Positions 12,445 to 23,969 of a stretch of 64,000 nucleotides of DNA are shown here, piece after piece (position 1 is the first letter of the stretch; the number at the start of each line of letters is the position of its first letter). Source of the stretch: Crambe crambe. Taxonomy: Eukaryota; Porifera; Demospongiae; Poecilosclerida; Crambeidae. Location: the NCBI GenBank assembly GCA_963924555.1, contig OZ004583.1, positions 5,489,501 to 5,553,500 of the forward strand, given 5' to 3'. The translations under genes were made by a program, and so were the position numbers. The notes beneath the pieces were generated by a model. It worked only from the letters and a program-made list of their open reading frames with translations. It was not told the origin of the DNA and did not search any database.

Positions 12445-12620
12445 AGGAAGGTTCAGAAGAAACAGAAATCATATTATGATCGAGGGCAACAGAGTGTTTC
12501 TTTCAAAGCCAGCAAAGAAAAGAGGAGAGGCCAGTTTAGATTACTACTTTAACTTAACTTTAAGGCTCAGAAGAAACAGAAATCTGTGATCGAGGGCAAT
12601 AGAGTGTTTCAGTGCTAGAG
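12445..12620 (+). pseudogene. Ty3/Gypsy integrase C-terminal fragment, duplicated
   Basis: Translation gives QKKQKSYYDRGQQSVSFKA at about 12,451-12,515, matching the AQxxQKxxYD linker that precedes the integrase C-terminal domain in Gypsy elements. The same piece returns with an internal deletion at about 12,565-12,620. No catalytic core, LTR or gag is attached, so these are orphan fragments. Confidence 0.65.
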
Positions 12621-12751
12621 TCAATCAAGGCACACATGCCACAGATGCTAACTTAAAGGTATGTAGTAATAGGGAAAAAATTCATAATCCAATCCCCATT
12701 TGTACAGATGCTTTGCTTAAAACGGCAGATACTTGACCATTTGAGGAACTG

Positions 12752-12871
12752 TGATACCATCTACTTCCTATAGACTGGGTCATGTTATCACCCACCTTAG
12801 GAGCCACTTCACTATACCATCACTTCCTATAGGCTGGGTCATGTTATCGCCCACCTTTGGAGCCACTTCAC
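12752..12871. repeat. Tandem duplication, 58-60 base unit
   Basis: CTTCCTATAGACTGGGTCAT...GGAGCCACTTCACTA occurs twice in a row with a few substitutions. Confidence 0.85.
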
Positions 12872-13739
12872 TATCATTTCACTATATTCGTCCTGCCTGC
12901 AGTCCGTCAGTACAGACCTATATCCAGTACTAACATCATGACTCTTGTACTTCATGTCATTTTGTAATGAAAAGTATTACAAAAAACCAACAAAAAAAAA
13001 ACAGAGCTATCTGAAATAGATGGAGATAATGAAGATGAGATAGATGCAATCATTCATGGAGAGCAACATTTCACAACAGTTAAATTTAGGGAATAGTATT
13101 TAAACTTACTATTGTTACTGGAATATGTAGGGAAATTATAGCTTGACTATCTCAAAATTATATGGCAATCACATGTAGCTATCTCAAATGTTCTAGAACA
13201 TCGCTAGTAAAAACTGTATATTAGAAATCATATATAGTAATAAATCACGTGAATCGTATAGTCTGTTCTTAGTCATCTGAATGATCTGATGTCCAGTGTG
13301 GGGGTGTTTCCTCAACAGAATACAAGAAGTTGCTGCAAGCAACCAAGATACCTACAGGGCATGGAAAAGTTATTCATGCTTGAGTGGATCATGTGCCACC
13401 AAGATTGCCGTTATTCACTTCAGAATTGAAAGAAGAGGGTCTAGTGGTTGCTGATAGAGCAATTCATCTGACTCATCGGATGATGAAATAGCTCAGTGCA
13501 TAGATGCTACAAGTATTCAAAATGTACCATCGGCACTGGTTGGTCCACCCACCAGAAGTGCACCGCAAGCAAAGATTGATTTAGTGCAATGGCTTGATGG
13601 GATAGCAAGGCGAGCGTGTCCAATTTGCCTCACACATAGAGAGTCAAGCCTTGCATGTAGAAGGAACAGCAGGCTGAATAGCTTTACTGCTAGCAAAACT
13701 GAAGGTGACCAGGAGTGTAACAAATGCTGAATTCTTTAT
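12872..13739. other. Unassigned stretch
   Basis: Nothing named. A plus-strand frame near 13,525-13,725 carries CPICLTHRESSLACRRNSR, possibly a Cys/His-rich remnant of a mobile-element protein, but it is too short to classify. Confidence 0.3.
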
Positions 13740-14650
13740 TTTGACATGAAATTATGGCAGTGGATATCTAATTATTACAACTACCTTATGAGCCAGCTAG
13801 GAATGGCTGGTGGTCTCTTTTTAGGGATGTCGAATACTAATCATGTATAAACCTGTCATAATTTATTACCCAGTTATTATCCTTTTTCCTTGACAACCTG
13901 CTGGAAAAAGATTGGCGGTATGATCGTTTGACAGGATCGAAACACTTCCGTAAGTATATGTCTGCATAATTACATTATCGTTTCAGTTTATTTGTTGCAA
14001 AGTCGTCTGAACGACATCCCCATCCTCGGACCAGAGTAAATACGTTGTAATCATTTTTTCTCTCAATTAAATGAATTTTGTAATCGTTTGACAGGATCAA
14101 ACCCGTTCCGTAAGTATAGATTACACAAATCATCTAGTGTCAAATCGGATCTTGCCACCACACTACAACCAGTACTACAGTTACTTTTACTTAAAGGAAC
14201 CATCTCAACAATATTGTTGCTTTTATATGAATAGATACAGTCATCTTCTAATGACATCCTTCAGGATGCAGTCGCCTCCTCCGATGCTTCATGCTCTCCC
14301 AGATATCATTCATTCATGCACTAGCTCTGACTACGACTTAGAAGACATTTCGTCTGCCCAAGTGTCTAAATACACCAGCCATATATGCAAAATCCTTTTT
14401 TCTTAGGATATCCTTGAACATCCATGGACATGGTGAAGTGGCCCTAATACAAAACCTTTATGATCTGAGTGGAAGGTTAGCCCTTTTCTCAGATCCCATT
14501 AGCTATAGACCTTGAAACAACTATGATCAATTTGGTAGAGGCTTATAGTTGTGTAATTATGAATCGACATGAAATTATGGCAGTGGATATCTAATGAGCC
14601 AGCTAGGAATGGCTGGTATCGAATACATCGATTGGTGGTTATTGGGACAT
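13740..14650. repeat. Locally duplicated segments
   Basis: GACATGAAATTATGGCAGTG plus GAGCCAGCTAGGAATGGCTG occurs at 13,741-13,810 and again at 14,569-14,612. TCGTTTGACAGGATC plus TTCCGTAAGTAT occurs at about 13,924-13,957 and 14,083-14,117. The phrase ACATGGTGAAGTGGCCCTAA (about 14,430) also returns at about 14,647. Together they suggest old tandem copies of one repeat with deletions. A 90-codon frame at 14,137-14,406 is unassigned. Confidence 0.7.
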
Positions 14651-15469
14651 GGTGGAGTGGCCCTAATAGAAGTGTCTCACTAGAAGGTGTTGATTTTGGC
14701 AGGTTTACTCACTTACCCACACCCAGGGAAAAGAGGTATGAGAAATCCTCCATGATATATTTTTTATTCTATGCAGCAGCACCCACAGTAGGGTAAACCC
14801 CCCCAATTTACGGACAACCTCAGTCTACAGACAGTGTCCGCTAAATGACTGCAGTACACCCAATATTCGGACACAACACGGTCAAGATTTTACTCTGTGA
14901 AACTAGCATCATTTAGCCACGTGCTGCTGCAAAACATAGCCAGGGGAGTCATTTTTGGCCTCTGCTTCTCCTTCGTTAGCTGCTGCGTTTTGGAGGTAAA
15001 TTGTTAAAGTGTTGTGCTTTTGACGTAGTAATTAAGAAGTGGTTGATATTTGGTAGCCGGTGTGTAGCGTCTGAGGGATGTGTGGATCCGGGACTTAGGC
15101 TGGCATCATGTACCACCCAAGCAAGTAGCTTTTAACAGTAATTAGACCTTTAAGTCAGCTAAAGGTTTAATGGTTAAATTGTGGTTTGTTTTGTACATTG
15201 TATGGGCTCAATTACCAGACAGGTTGTAAATTTGTGGCCTGTGTCTAGTGCTTGGTATAATTTCTTAACTAATTGGAGTATCAATACGATTTTTTGCATA
15301 CATGGAACTGTGACTATGTCAGGCACATGGTACACATATAAGTCACAGATAGTTTGGCCATCCTATTTTTTTTTCATCTTTGACCTTTTCACGTAATGGA
15401 CAGGAATTTAAAAGGGAGATGCCCAGATGATATCAAGGGTGCCAGTGTGTGAGTCTCCTAATCTATTAT
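14651..15469. other. Unassigned stretch, possible transposon end
   Basis: 14,797-14,960 contains runs such as ATTTACGGACAACC and GACAGTGTCCGCTAAATG that look like one end of a pogo-like non-autonomous element, but no partner end was found. The remainder holds no supported gene. Confidence 0.3.
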
Positions 15470-15681
15470 CTACAGGCTGCCCCAAGTCAGGAAAGTTGTG
15501 CGTGATCAGGTATAAAAAAAGAAGACTGTAGTGAGCAACATAAATAAGACCAGGCAAAGCCCTAGTGGTGGTCAATGGAAACCTTCTGCTGAGTCTTGTA
15601 TTTGCAATATGCACTACAAAGACTTTAAAGGCCCCACTGGGAGTGTGCTGCCTCACTATTTTAAGCAACCACATGCATTGT
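15470..15681 (+). pseudogene. THAP zinc-finger fragment
   Basis: One frame reads WKPSAESCICNMHYKDF then GPTGSVLPHYFKQPH and stops at about 15,681. This fits the second half of a THAP domain: Cys-x2-His after a W-x-P block, then an LP-x-YF-type end. Upstream frames carry partial PQVRK.. sequence with shifts, so the first half is degraded. THAP domains bind DNA in P-element-like transposases; a related transposase lies at 58.6-63.7 kb. The acidic open frame at 15,707-15,916 may be its continuation. Confidence 0.55.
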
Positions 15682-17746
15682 AGAATCAGACCTCACCATC
15701 AGGCTTTTGGTTCGTGATCAGACCTTTGATTGTGGTGAAACCTGTGTACAAGAAGGTCAAGCTGAATCTTCTAATATCAGTGACACTAATGTATTAACAG
15801 ATGACCATATTTCTATATCAAGGCAAGCATGCCTAGAAGGAGATTTTATAACCAAAGGGTCAAGTGAGGCAGCTCCAAACTACTCTTCAAAGACAGGATC
15901 CATCTCTTTTGTCTAATTCACAACTACATTATGTACACTGGCCTAAATCAAGTAGAGTTTGATCTTTATGGTTAAACTGAAACTATAAATCCCGAGATCA
16001 ATCTACTCTGGCATTTTCTAAAAAATAAAATAAAATAAAAAGGGGGGTTCTTTCTCATAGTTGGTCTGCACTTTGCTTGCAAGTAGAAAATACTTTCATC
16101 CTGACACACTTTAAGGTCATACAAATGTCCACATTGGGCAAAGACGTACTCTAGTTCTGTAATTCTTTGTGTATCCACCAGGTAACTCTTTACAACCTGC
16201 TCCTGAATTATTGGAGAGTTTTCTTTGGCCCATGAGCCCTGTGAAGCCAACATGGGTCCTCCAAAACTAATATGCTCCTTCTTGCACCTTTCCTCATGGT
16301 CCAGTGTTTGTGCTCCTAATCCTGCCACCCCACCTATCTAAAAACCCTGGATCCAGCCCTGTAGAGTAGTTTTGATATGTTGGTGCACTCTCAATTGGAA
16401 TCAATTATATGCCATTAAGTGGGAGATACTAACCGCACACTTATTATACCAACTGGAAGTACACTGCCCAGATGGCAAAGGACCCCTTGGGCTCATTCTG
16501 ATTTCATCATTACATATCTTGGACCAAGCCCCAAACAACCGAATATTGAGGGATTACCCTCTCATGGACCTCCATCTAGGACAGCTGATTGTTCTCTCCA
16601 AGATAACTCATCTTCTTGCGAATAAGGGGTCCAAGGCTCTGTTTCAGGAGTTATAGCAGCTCAATTTGAAGCAACTTGGCAGTCAAGGTGAGCACAACAC
16701 TTAGAGCCACCAAAATTTGACCCTTGACCTCAATTTTGCTGACACCGCAAAAATGTACATCGCAAGTGAATTTCTCTGTTGAGCAATCACAAACCCAGGA
16801 TTTGAAGGTGTGGCTGTTTAAGCTTCAACCCCCTCTACTTAAAACAGGTGCAAGTTATGCAAAACTAGGATATCGATTTTTCACGTTGCAGACCCTACTT
16901 GTGGTCATCGTGGTTACTTTTTATGTGGATACAGCAAAAATTGATGACTTCATGAAACTTTACAACTCTTATAATCTGACGTCTGGTAGTTGGGTTTTTT
17001 GTCTGGATATTGGCTCATTGAACTGAGCTTGTATTCGGCAGCCATATAGTCGTATGACCTAAACGTGAAAGCCTAAATTTTGCATGAAGAAAGGTGAAGA
17101 CCTGATGTATGTAGTGCTACTTTAAATCTGGCCTAGAAGGTATGTGGTGGTAGATAATGAGGGCTTAATCCTAAGTGTCTGGAATCTGGGGGATTTACCC
17201 TAGTCCCACAAACCTTTCCTGTCCCACAAACCTTTTTCTGTCGGGAGATTACCCTTAGTCTCATCAATTTCAGTCTCATCACTTTTAGCTACAATAGCAA
17301 GTTCCACACTAATGTCGTCTAGTGCCTCAGACGACCGAGGGGAGAATAAACCAACAATGGAGAAATATAGAGTAAAGGTGTCCTACGAACATGTTGACAC
17401 TCTATGGGTATCAACTCCAAGTTGCGCATTACCTGTCTAGATTTGCCTCCATGTTGGTGGGCACACTTGAACATTCAATACAATCGTTTGCTGCTAATCG
17501 CAAGACCAACTTGAATGTGTCTTTCCTTGACTGTCTGTGCTGTTTGTGCAAAGGTTTCTATAATCATCCCCAAGAATCTGGCAGAAGAATTATTTAAATG
17601 TGTGAAGCAAGAGCAACAGTAATTAAAATTTTAACTAGGAAACCCTTGCTGACTAAACTGCTAGCTGACTGCTTATTTATGGAACACATCCAATCCCAAG
17701 AATGCCTCTTGTGAGCCGATTATTTTCAATTCACTTTCTTTAACAT
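15682..17746. other. Unassigned stretch
   Basis: Several 60-120 codon frames on both strands (for example minus 15,972-16,328 and plus 16,724-17,026) have no recognisable motif. No gene is supported over this 2 kb. Confidence 0.4.
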
Positions 17747-17935
17747 GCATACTTAGTTATCAATGTAGAGCCTCTAGTCTGACTTATCTCCTTTGTGAGG
17801 TTAATATGTTATATGTTATGATCATTCTTCCTAGAGGTATTATTGCCTTTTTGGTCACTAGTCTCTAATCATGCTTAGTTATCAATGTAGAGCCTCTGTT
17901 CTTACTTATCTCCTTTGTGAGGTGCTAATGTATAT
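17747..17935. repeat. Direct repeat, two 55-base copies
   Basis: CTTAGTTATCAATGTAGAGC followed by TTATCTCCTTTGTGAGGT occurs at about 17,752-17,808 and 17,873-17,925. Confidence 0.8.
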
Positions 17936-18206
17936 ATGCTTGGAGCATTCAGTGGTAGTTAGTTCATCGTGACAAATGGTATATGGAAATTTAATATCAG
18001 TCTTTACTGATCAATAGTTCAATATGTAATTGTTACACGATTCTAGCCTAGTTCCCCTTCCTTTCCAGGCTTCATCAAGGCGCAATTATTTTCTTTGAGG
18101 TGAAATATCACTTTCTCCTGCGGTTTCTATACACTTCTTTCCCTTATCACTCCTGACCTGTGTTGTAATTGTGATACGTTTGCACCAACAACATTAGGGT
18201 AAGAAG

Positions 18207-18440
18207 CATGTGATTGACCTCCACAGATTCTTCTAATGCTCTCTCACTGCTTTGCTTTATGCAAAAAAAAAAAAAAATCATTACAAGAAAAACCCTTCAA
18301 TGAACTTGAACCACTTGGACTGGGGAAGCTGGATGAAATTTCAAGAGAAATTAAAATCACTGCCGAGAGGATTGGGCTATGTATTCAATTCAAAGAACCA
18401 AAATCATCTTTCCACACCAATGCAAGTCTTGTTTAAGCTG
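18207..18440 (+). repeat. Dispersed repeat, copy 2 (first copy at 6.9 kb)
   Basis: Shares TTGACCTCCACAGATTCTTC and the downstream GAACTTGAACCACTTGGACT-type segment with 6,872-7,230. It lacks segments present in copy 1 and carries a 15-base A-run. One frame stays open across the copy (18,236-18,436) with no recognised domain. Confidence 0.6.
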
Positions 18441-18707
18441 TAAGGCAAGGGTCGAGCCATCTACCCCACCACTCGGCAGGTGCTCAAAATGTTCCATGCT
18501 CCAACAATTTGACATGTGTCTCGGCAAATGTCAGCCAAACTGATGTTCAAGCCTCTTGGGAAAGAATTCTCCGAAATAAAGATCCTCCACGGATTTGGAA
18601 ATACTGTACGAGATCTTGCAGAGGTAGACGATGCGACAATGATGCATCCATCACGAGAGAAGCTCTCCCAAGTCACTACCACTAAAATAAGGAGGAAAAT
18701 TTTTTAA

Positions 18708-18884
18708 CTTCGATATTTGGCACATACCCTTTATGAACATGTTCATTTTATTAATCGTCCTCCTCTGGAAACGAGGAGAATGGACCTTAGACTACGTAAC
18801 TTCAGTGAATCCATACCGTTTACCAAAACACTATGGAACCAACTTCCTGTCGAGGTCAGATCATGTTCCAAAAAACATTCTTAG
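18708..18884 (+). pseudogene. Non-LTR retrotransposon C-terminal fragment
   Basis: The frame encodes RMDLRLRNFSESIPFTKTLWNQLPVEVRSC in substance: a string of small polar residues followed by LWNQLP and VR. That is the conserved carboxyl end of many LINE-type reverse transcriptases. The core reverse transcriptase motifs are not present nearby, so this is a truncated 3' piece. Confidence 0.45.
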
Positions 18885-19204
18885 TGTGTAACCTTATCAT
18901 GGCCACTTCCCTCTCTTGTATCTCCACTCTCATAGCCTTTACTGCTTCGTCCTGCTGTTCTTGACTGTTGTTCACCTTTCTCTGTTCTCTGAGGTGGCCT
19001 CTCATTCCTTCCTCCATGTTTTCTGGCATCACCACGTCTTTCTTCCTTGTCATATCTTCCATCTTTGTGCTGTCTTCTTTCTCCTTTCCGACTGTCCAAA
19101 TGTTGTTCACTCTCTTTACTGGTACTTGGTGGAGCACCACCAGACGAGTCTTTTCTCCCCCCTCTACCTTCTCTTGGCTTCTGATCGACATGCCTCTCTT
19201 CCAC
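18881..19204 (-). other. Highly charged low-complexity frame, unassigned
   Basis: A 107-codon minus-strand frame is rich in Arg, Gly, Lys, Glu and Ser (for example KPREGRGGRKDSSGG) and resembles an intrinsically disordered exon of an RNA-associated protein. A second overlapping minus frame is equally open, so the choice of frame is not certain. There is no domain. It could be chance in a purine-rich tract. Confidence 0.25.
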
Positions 19205-19683
19205 CTGCTGCCGGCTTCCACTTCTGAAGGGAAAAGAATTGGAATATTATATTATCAATCGGTTATATGGAAAACCTCGAAAAGACATTCCTTGTTTGAA
19301 TAAAAAAGGTGCAGACTTGCTTTCCTTTTTTTTTTTTTTTTTCAAGTACAGTTCCCACACGTCATGTTAGAGTGTAACCAGCGAAACACACAAGAAATTG
19401 GCGAGTGCAAAAGGATCCAGCATACAGATCCATAATTCCCATGTCAACATTGGCGCTGGCAGTAGTTTCATTAGAGGTAAAGCTACCATTGGTTCAACGT
19501 TGTCTGTCAGCAGTGATTCCACTGAAGCTGGAAAGAGTGACACACATTTCACATTGCCACAGAACTCAAGAAGCTGGGAGAAGACTTTGGAGGAAAAGTT
19601 TTCCATTACCCCAGTGCTGGCACGTAAACAGATCGCCACAGCTATTTCACAGAGGTGGACATGAGGTCAACGGTGATATCACC

Positions 19684-19800
19684 AAGCCAGTTAGTGGTGG
19701 ATGGTGGTCATCTTATATCAAGAGACATCCTGATATAGTGCTTCAAATTCCTGCCTCTGTCAGTAGAGCAAGATACTTGGTAACCAACAAAGAAATTATA
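19684..19800 (+). pseudogene. Pogo/Tigger-type CENP-B helix-turn-helix fragment
   Basis: The frame gives SGGWWSSYIKRHPDI followed by SVSRARYLVTN, matching the GWWxxFxxRHPxI...LSxARA end of the CENP-B-type DNA-binding domain used by pogo-like transposases. Upstream (19,398-19,664), another frame stays open with no clear motif and probably carries the first helix in a shifted frame. No DDE domain follows. Confidence 0.6.
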
Positions 19801-20069
19801 TATGTGTGCATGTGTATATGAAAAAGCATATGTAACTGACCAAAGAAAAGAAAGGAGTAAGTGAACAACATTGAATCAATGTCATCACAGCATAGAGGCT
19901 GTTAAGGCTACATTAAGGGCTAATGCTATGAAATGCCTCCACTGCCAAGGACTGTAGAATTGAATTGACAGCTGATTCTGTCGCCAGATCATCCAGAAGC
20001 ACGCCAAATATATAGCAATAAGCATCTCATTTTAGAATCTGAAAGTATGATACGAAAATTCGTGTACGA
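19801..20069. other. Spacer
   Basis: No feature recognised between the pogo-type fragment and the kinase-like fragment. Confidence 0.4.
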
Positions 20070-20378
20070 AGATGTAAATATAAGACTTTAGTATCCCCTG
20101 TCTCTCATGTGATTAAGCCTATTCCTATTGAGACGCTCTCATTTTATCCTATTGTAGTGTACGATTACAAAAAAGTCAAATATGGTCCATTGACCAGAAA
20201 AGATGCGATTTCCTGCTTGATATCTTTGGTTCAAACAATAAAACAGGCCCTAGACGAGCTACATAGGGCTTCTTTATCACACAACGACCTGAGACTTCCA
20301 AATATATGTTTTAATGAGGACTATGAGGCCGTCCTAATCGACCTGGATTCAGTAGAACCTCTGATAAGGGACACCTAA
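20070..20378 (+). pseudogene. Crinkler-type kinase-like domain fragment
   Basis: The open frame carries FYPIVVYDYKKV, then PLTRKDAISCLISLVQTIKQ, ALDELHRASLSHNDLRLPN and VLIDLDS. HND-x2-x2-N is a kinase catalytic loop (HxD...N) and the final DLD replaces DFG. This pattern matches the atypical kinases linked to PD-(D/E)XK nuclease domains in crinkler-type effector genes, which are expanded in some sponges. Only the catalytic half is open; the ATP-binding lobe upstream is not visible. A stop follows the DLDS block by a few residues, so it is truncated or its next exon is missing. A nuclease fragment of the same kind of gene lies at 22.3 kb, in the order opposite to a normal gene. Confidence 0.6.
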
Positions 20379-21016
20379 CAGTTTACAGTTGTCACTCAAC
20401 CAGTGTTTCAAGATTCCCTAAATCCACAGTACGTACGCCTGGGAATGGATATATAGAACAATTTGTCCTCCCTTATCCTTACACACAATGGTGGCTTTAA
20501 TTCCCGACATATTTATAATCATGTATCATCAATAATGACATCTTATTAGCTAGCTACAACATGGCTGAGAATATATGGCTGCCCTTCATTAAAGATATCA
20601 AAGAGACCTGAATTTTGGAAAGGAACTGTTGATTTTTATCACATTACTGTAACGAGGCGTGTAGTAGAGCAGCGAATCTATCCAAAGAGAAGTGAGCATA
20701 TCCAACGCACAGCCAGTAACACAACTGAAACTCATGAGGACAAATTTCAGTTATACTCTCTATATAACAATAACCACCAAAAGAGGACAAGAAAGCACAT
20801 ACAGTAAAACAATCTCTACAAAGCTGGGTCAAGAAGAGGTTGAGTACAACAAATAAAAACTGATTATGATAAAAACCACTTGCTTTACGTAACGAGGTGC
20901 GTTTTTTTTTGTTTTTTTGTTGTTGTTTTTTGCTGTTTTCAGGGAGTGGGATAGTGCATGCTGATGTCACAAACACTGTAGTAGCTTCTTTTTTTTTTGT
21001 TGTTGTATCACGATTG
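20379..21016. other. Unassigned stretch with T-runs
   Basis: No gene seen. GTAACGAGG followed by C/T-G-T/C-G occurs at 20,650 and 20,890, and T-rich runs lie at 20,901-21,005. Confidence 0.4.
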
Positions 21017-22212
21017 ATTTCACATTGATGTGTTCAGGAAATGTCGTCCAATCTGGAGTCCTATTTTTGCCAACACCCGAATACTTGTTCGTCATTCTCA
21101 ACTTCCCCATTAATGCCTCACAACCTGAACAATCCAATATACTATCACCAACAATGAAGTTATTGGTTCAAGAAAAATTTTTCCTGTTATATCATAGCCT
21201 ATACTCCATATAATGCACACTCAGCTGACCATTACCTAATCGATTTAGGCTGCGTGAGAAAACTGCAAAAATAATCTTCATTTTCACGCGCACAGCGCTA
21301 CTAATTCGGACACGTACATACCGTACATACATGGACAATTTAAAGAGCAGGAGAAGTATTATTCTATTCTACGATGTACAGGGGGCTATGATGGACCAAA
21401 ATGGCAAGTCAGAAAGAGGTCCTTACTAGAAGTCATCCAATCTGGAGTTCTACTATTGCAACCATACCAACTCCGAATACTCGTTTGTCATTGTCAACTT
21501 CCTCATTCTCACAACCTAGTTTCCTCTGAAACAACCCACAAGTCATGCAGAATAGGACGCCTCACTGAAAACTGCAAAAACAATCTTCACTTGCATGGAC
21601 AATTTTAAAGAGCAGGAAAAGTATTATTCTATTCTACAATATATATAGGGGGCTATGATGGACCAGAATGGCAAGTCAGTAAGAATATAAAAATCTGGAG
21701 TTCTCTCTTTGCAACCATACCAACACCCGAATACTTTCACATCCACTCACCTACTCCAAAAGTATCAGTTTCTTGAATTTTTGGAAAGCCTTACAAAGGC
21801 TAGATTTACTTGTTTGTCATTGTAAACATCATCATTAAAATGCCTCACAACCTCATAAGTCATGCAGAATAGAAAGCAAAAACAATCTTCATTTGCATGG
21901 ACAATTTAAAGAGCAGGAGAAGTATTATTCTATTCTACGATGTAAAAACAATCTTCATTTGCATGGACAATTTAAAGAGCAGGAGAAGTATTATTCTATT
22001 CTACGATGTACAGGGGGCTATGATGGACCAGAATGGCAAATCATAAAGAAGTATTGAAAGTATCCTACTAAAAGTTGTCAGATCTGGATTTTTATTTTTG
22101 CAACCATACCAACACCTGAATACTTGTTCGTCATTGTCAATTTCCTCATTCTCACAACCTAGTTTCCTCTGAAACAACCCACAAGTCATGCAGAATAGGA
22201 CGCCTCACTGAA
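21017..22212. repeat. Cluster of about 250-300 base repeat units
   Basis: Four or more partial copies of one unit lie head to tail. Landmarks in order are CATGGACAATTTAAAGAGCA, TATTATTCTATTCTACGATG, GGGGGCTATGATGGACC, TCCAATCTGGAGTTCTA, ACACCCGAATACTTGTTCGT and CCTCACAACCTAGTTTCC. Copies begin near 21,025 (partial), 21,330, 21,594 and 21,893-21,960; the last repeats its first part twice. More copies occur at 22.7 kb and 26.2-27.2 kb. It is non-coding in all frames. Confidence 0.85.
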
Positions 22213-22338
22213 AAGTGCAAAAAATAATATCACCACACTCTCCTGAAAGAGCTCTCCAAGCAATGTTGGAGATGTTGACCTGTGAGGGAGCAATATCATT
22301 AGTACCAGTCTGGGGTTCTACCATCATCTACTCTTTTT

Positions 22339-22734
22339 TTGGAGAATACCAATAGTGTTTCAGGAAAATTTCCTGAAAAGGAATTCACCAACGTTTCATC
22401 TGTGGTCGAAGTTATCAAAAGTATCATCAATGGGTCGCTACTTCAAAACGAATGTTTTCCTCACACGATCTGCAATAACATTATAGCAAAAGCAGTAGAG
22501 GTTTTGAATTCTGTTCATGGACGAGGAATATACCGATTTGAGATGAAGCCAAAGGTGCAAGTGAATGTGGATTCACGGAACAATAAAGAGTCTGATGTAA
22601 GCATAATACGGGTGCGCAACTCTCGTACCTTTGTCCTCATTGAGGTCAAATTAAGCGTTCCTTTAGTCCTCTCGGCAGACAAGAAACTTTTAAACGATTT
22701 CTCTCAATTAATCCTCAGTTTCAATATTTATTAG
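22339..22734 (+). pseudogene. Crinkler-type PD-(D/E)XK nuclease domain fragment
   Basis: A 131-codon open frame contains ESDVSIIRVRNSRTFVLIEV followed by K. This is the D...ExK core of a PD-(D/E)XK nuclease: Asp at residue 86, Glu at 102 and Lys at 104 of the frame as listed. The upstream part is helical and polar. The frame ends soon after the core, and the kinase half expected downstream is absent; instead a copy of the local repeat begins at 22,748. It may be one exon, but loss of the rest looks more likely. Function is inferred from the motif only. Confidence 0.6.
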
Positions 22735-22747
22735 GCTATACCTTCAC

Positions 22748-22960
22748 TTGCATGGACAATTTATTCTATTCTACAATGTATAGGGGCTATGATGGACCAG
22801 AATGGCAAGTCAGTAAGAATATAAAGAGGTCCTACTAGAAGTCGTCCAATCTGGAGTTCTATCTTTGCATCCATACTAATACCTGAATACTTGTTCGTCA
22901 CGGTCAATAATGCCAAACAACCTGAAACAACCCAAAAATTGATCTGGCACCGCACTTCCT
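22748..22960. repeat. Further copy of the 250-base repeat
   Basis: Carries CATGGACAATTTATTCTATT, GGGGCTATGATGGACCAGAA and TCCAATCTGGAGTTCTATC, as in the 21.0-22.2 kb cluster, and ends near CCCAAAAATTGATC. Confidence 0.8.
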
Positions 22961-22982
22961 TTTATTGTCACATACCTTCTTT

Positions 22983-23004
22983 CGATCGATCGATCGATCA
23001 ATCG
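22983..23004. repeat. TCGA tetranucleotide repeat
   Basis: About five TCGA units in tandem, directly following TTTCGATCGATC. Confidence 0.85.
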
Positions 23005-23145
23005 AGTAGGTAGATTTATTGCGCATGCGTACAATCATTGCGCATGTGTTTATTTATCCATTTATTTGGCCCCTAGCGCGCTGGGCTTCATTTCATCAGA
23101 AATTCATCCATCAACTCATAAGTGTGGTTGATTGGGGGGTTTCTA

Positions 23146-23820
23146 CATGATATGCATCGAGAAGGACCATACCCCCAAAGGGCTACAGATCTCTACCAAA
23201 TATGATGCCCTCCTGTCAGACCTTACCACAGTAAAGACAAGATATAAGCACACCAGGCAGAAGAGAACTTTTCCCACGCCCTCCTCGACCACTACCAAGA
23301 AGTATCTTCCAAACTGCATGCTGAAATCAAAGCTGTCAAGGAGGCCAAGACTGGATGCCATCCCCGAGGAAGCCCCAAAAACTCCACCACCTCCTGATGA
23401 TGGAGAAAACCACCAGAAACATCAGGAAGGTGGAAGAGAAATTGGAGGAGAGGAAGAGGAAGAAGTTATCCTCCCTAGAGTCTCCCCAACAGACCACCAA
23501 CTGACAAAAGAGAGGAGGTAAGCAAAAACCCCTAACCAAACACACCTCCTCTCATCTCCCACAGAAACCTCCACAGGGAGGAGACAGAGGTAAGGGGCAG
23601 ACAGACAGACAGACAGACAGAGGAGGCAGAAAGGGTAACCATCCCAAAAGCACACCCCAAGCCCCACCCCCAACAATACTACCAGATGATGGATCGGCGA
23701 GCATTGCCATGCACGACAGGGTGCACCAGCTCCTAGTCAAGTATGCGGGACAAAAGACCGGCCCCGATCTGATCTTCACAACACCATCTGGGGAAAAGGT
23801 GACCCACGTAGGCAATTTGA
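23146..23820 (+). pseudogene. Degenerate gag-like/element protein, copy A
   Basis: Frames encode HTPKGLQISTKYDALLSDL, then a basic stretch (KSKLSRRPRLDAIPEEAPK), an acidic EIGGEEEEE block, and later GRQ/TDRQ repeats with proline-rich segments. The same order recurs in pieces at 27.37 kb and 28.2-28.8 kb. Hydrophilic, coiled-coil-like, proline-rich N-terminal proteins followed by zinc fingers (next entry) are usual for gag-type ORFs of retroelements. The assignment is inference; no capsid motif was seen and frames are broken. Confidence 0.4.
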
Positions 23821-23969
23821 CAGGTTGTGACTAGTTTCGCTAGCAGATTTGGCAGGATGACAGGTCTTGACGACTTATTCGTTTCAAATTTGGAGAGAAA
23901 TTAGAAATTGACTAGTCTCTAAGCAGAACCTGCGCATATAGTTCTCGCATCAGATTCGGTGAAGTGACT

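Noticed and set aside
16724..17026. 100-codon frame as a gene
   Set aside because: No motif, no splice context and no start context; similar to other chance frames in this AT-rich stretch.
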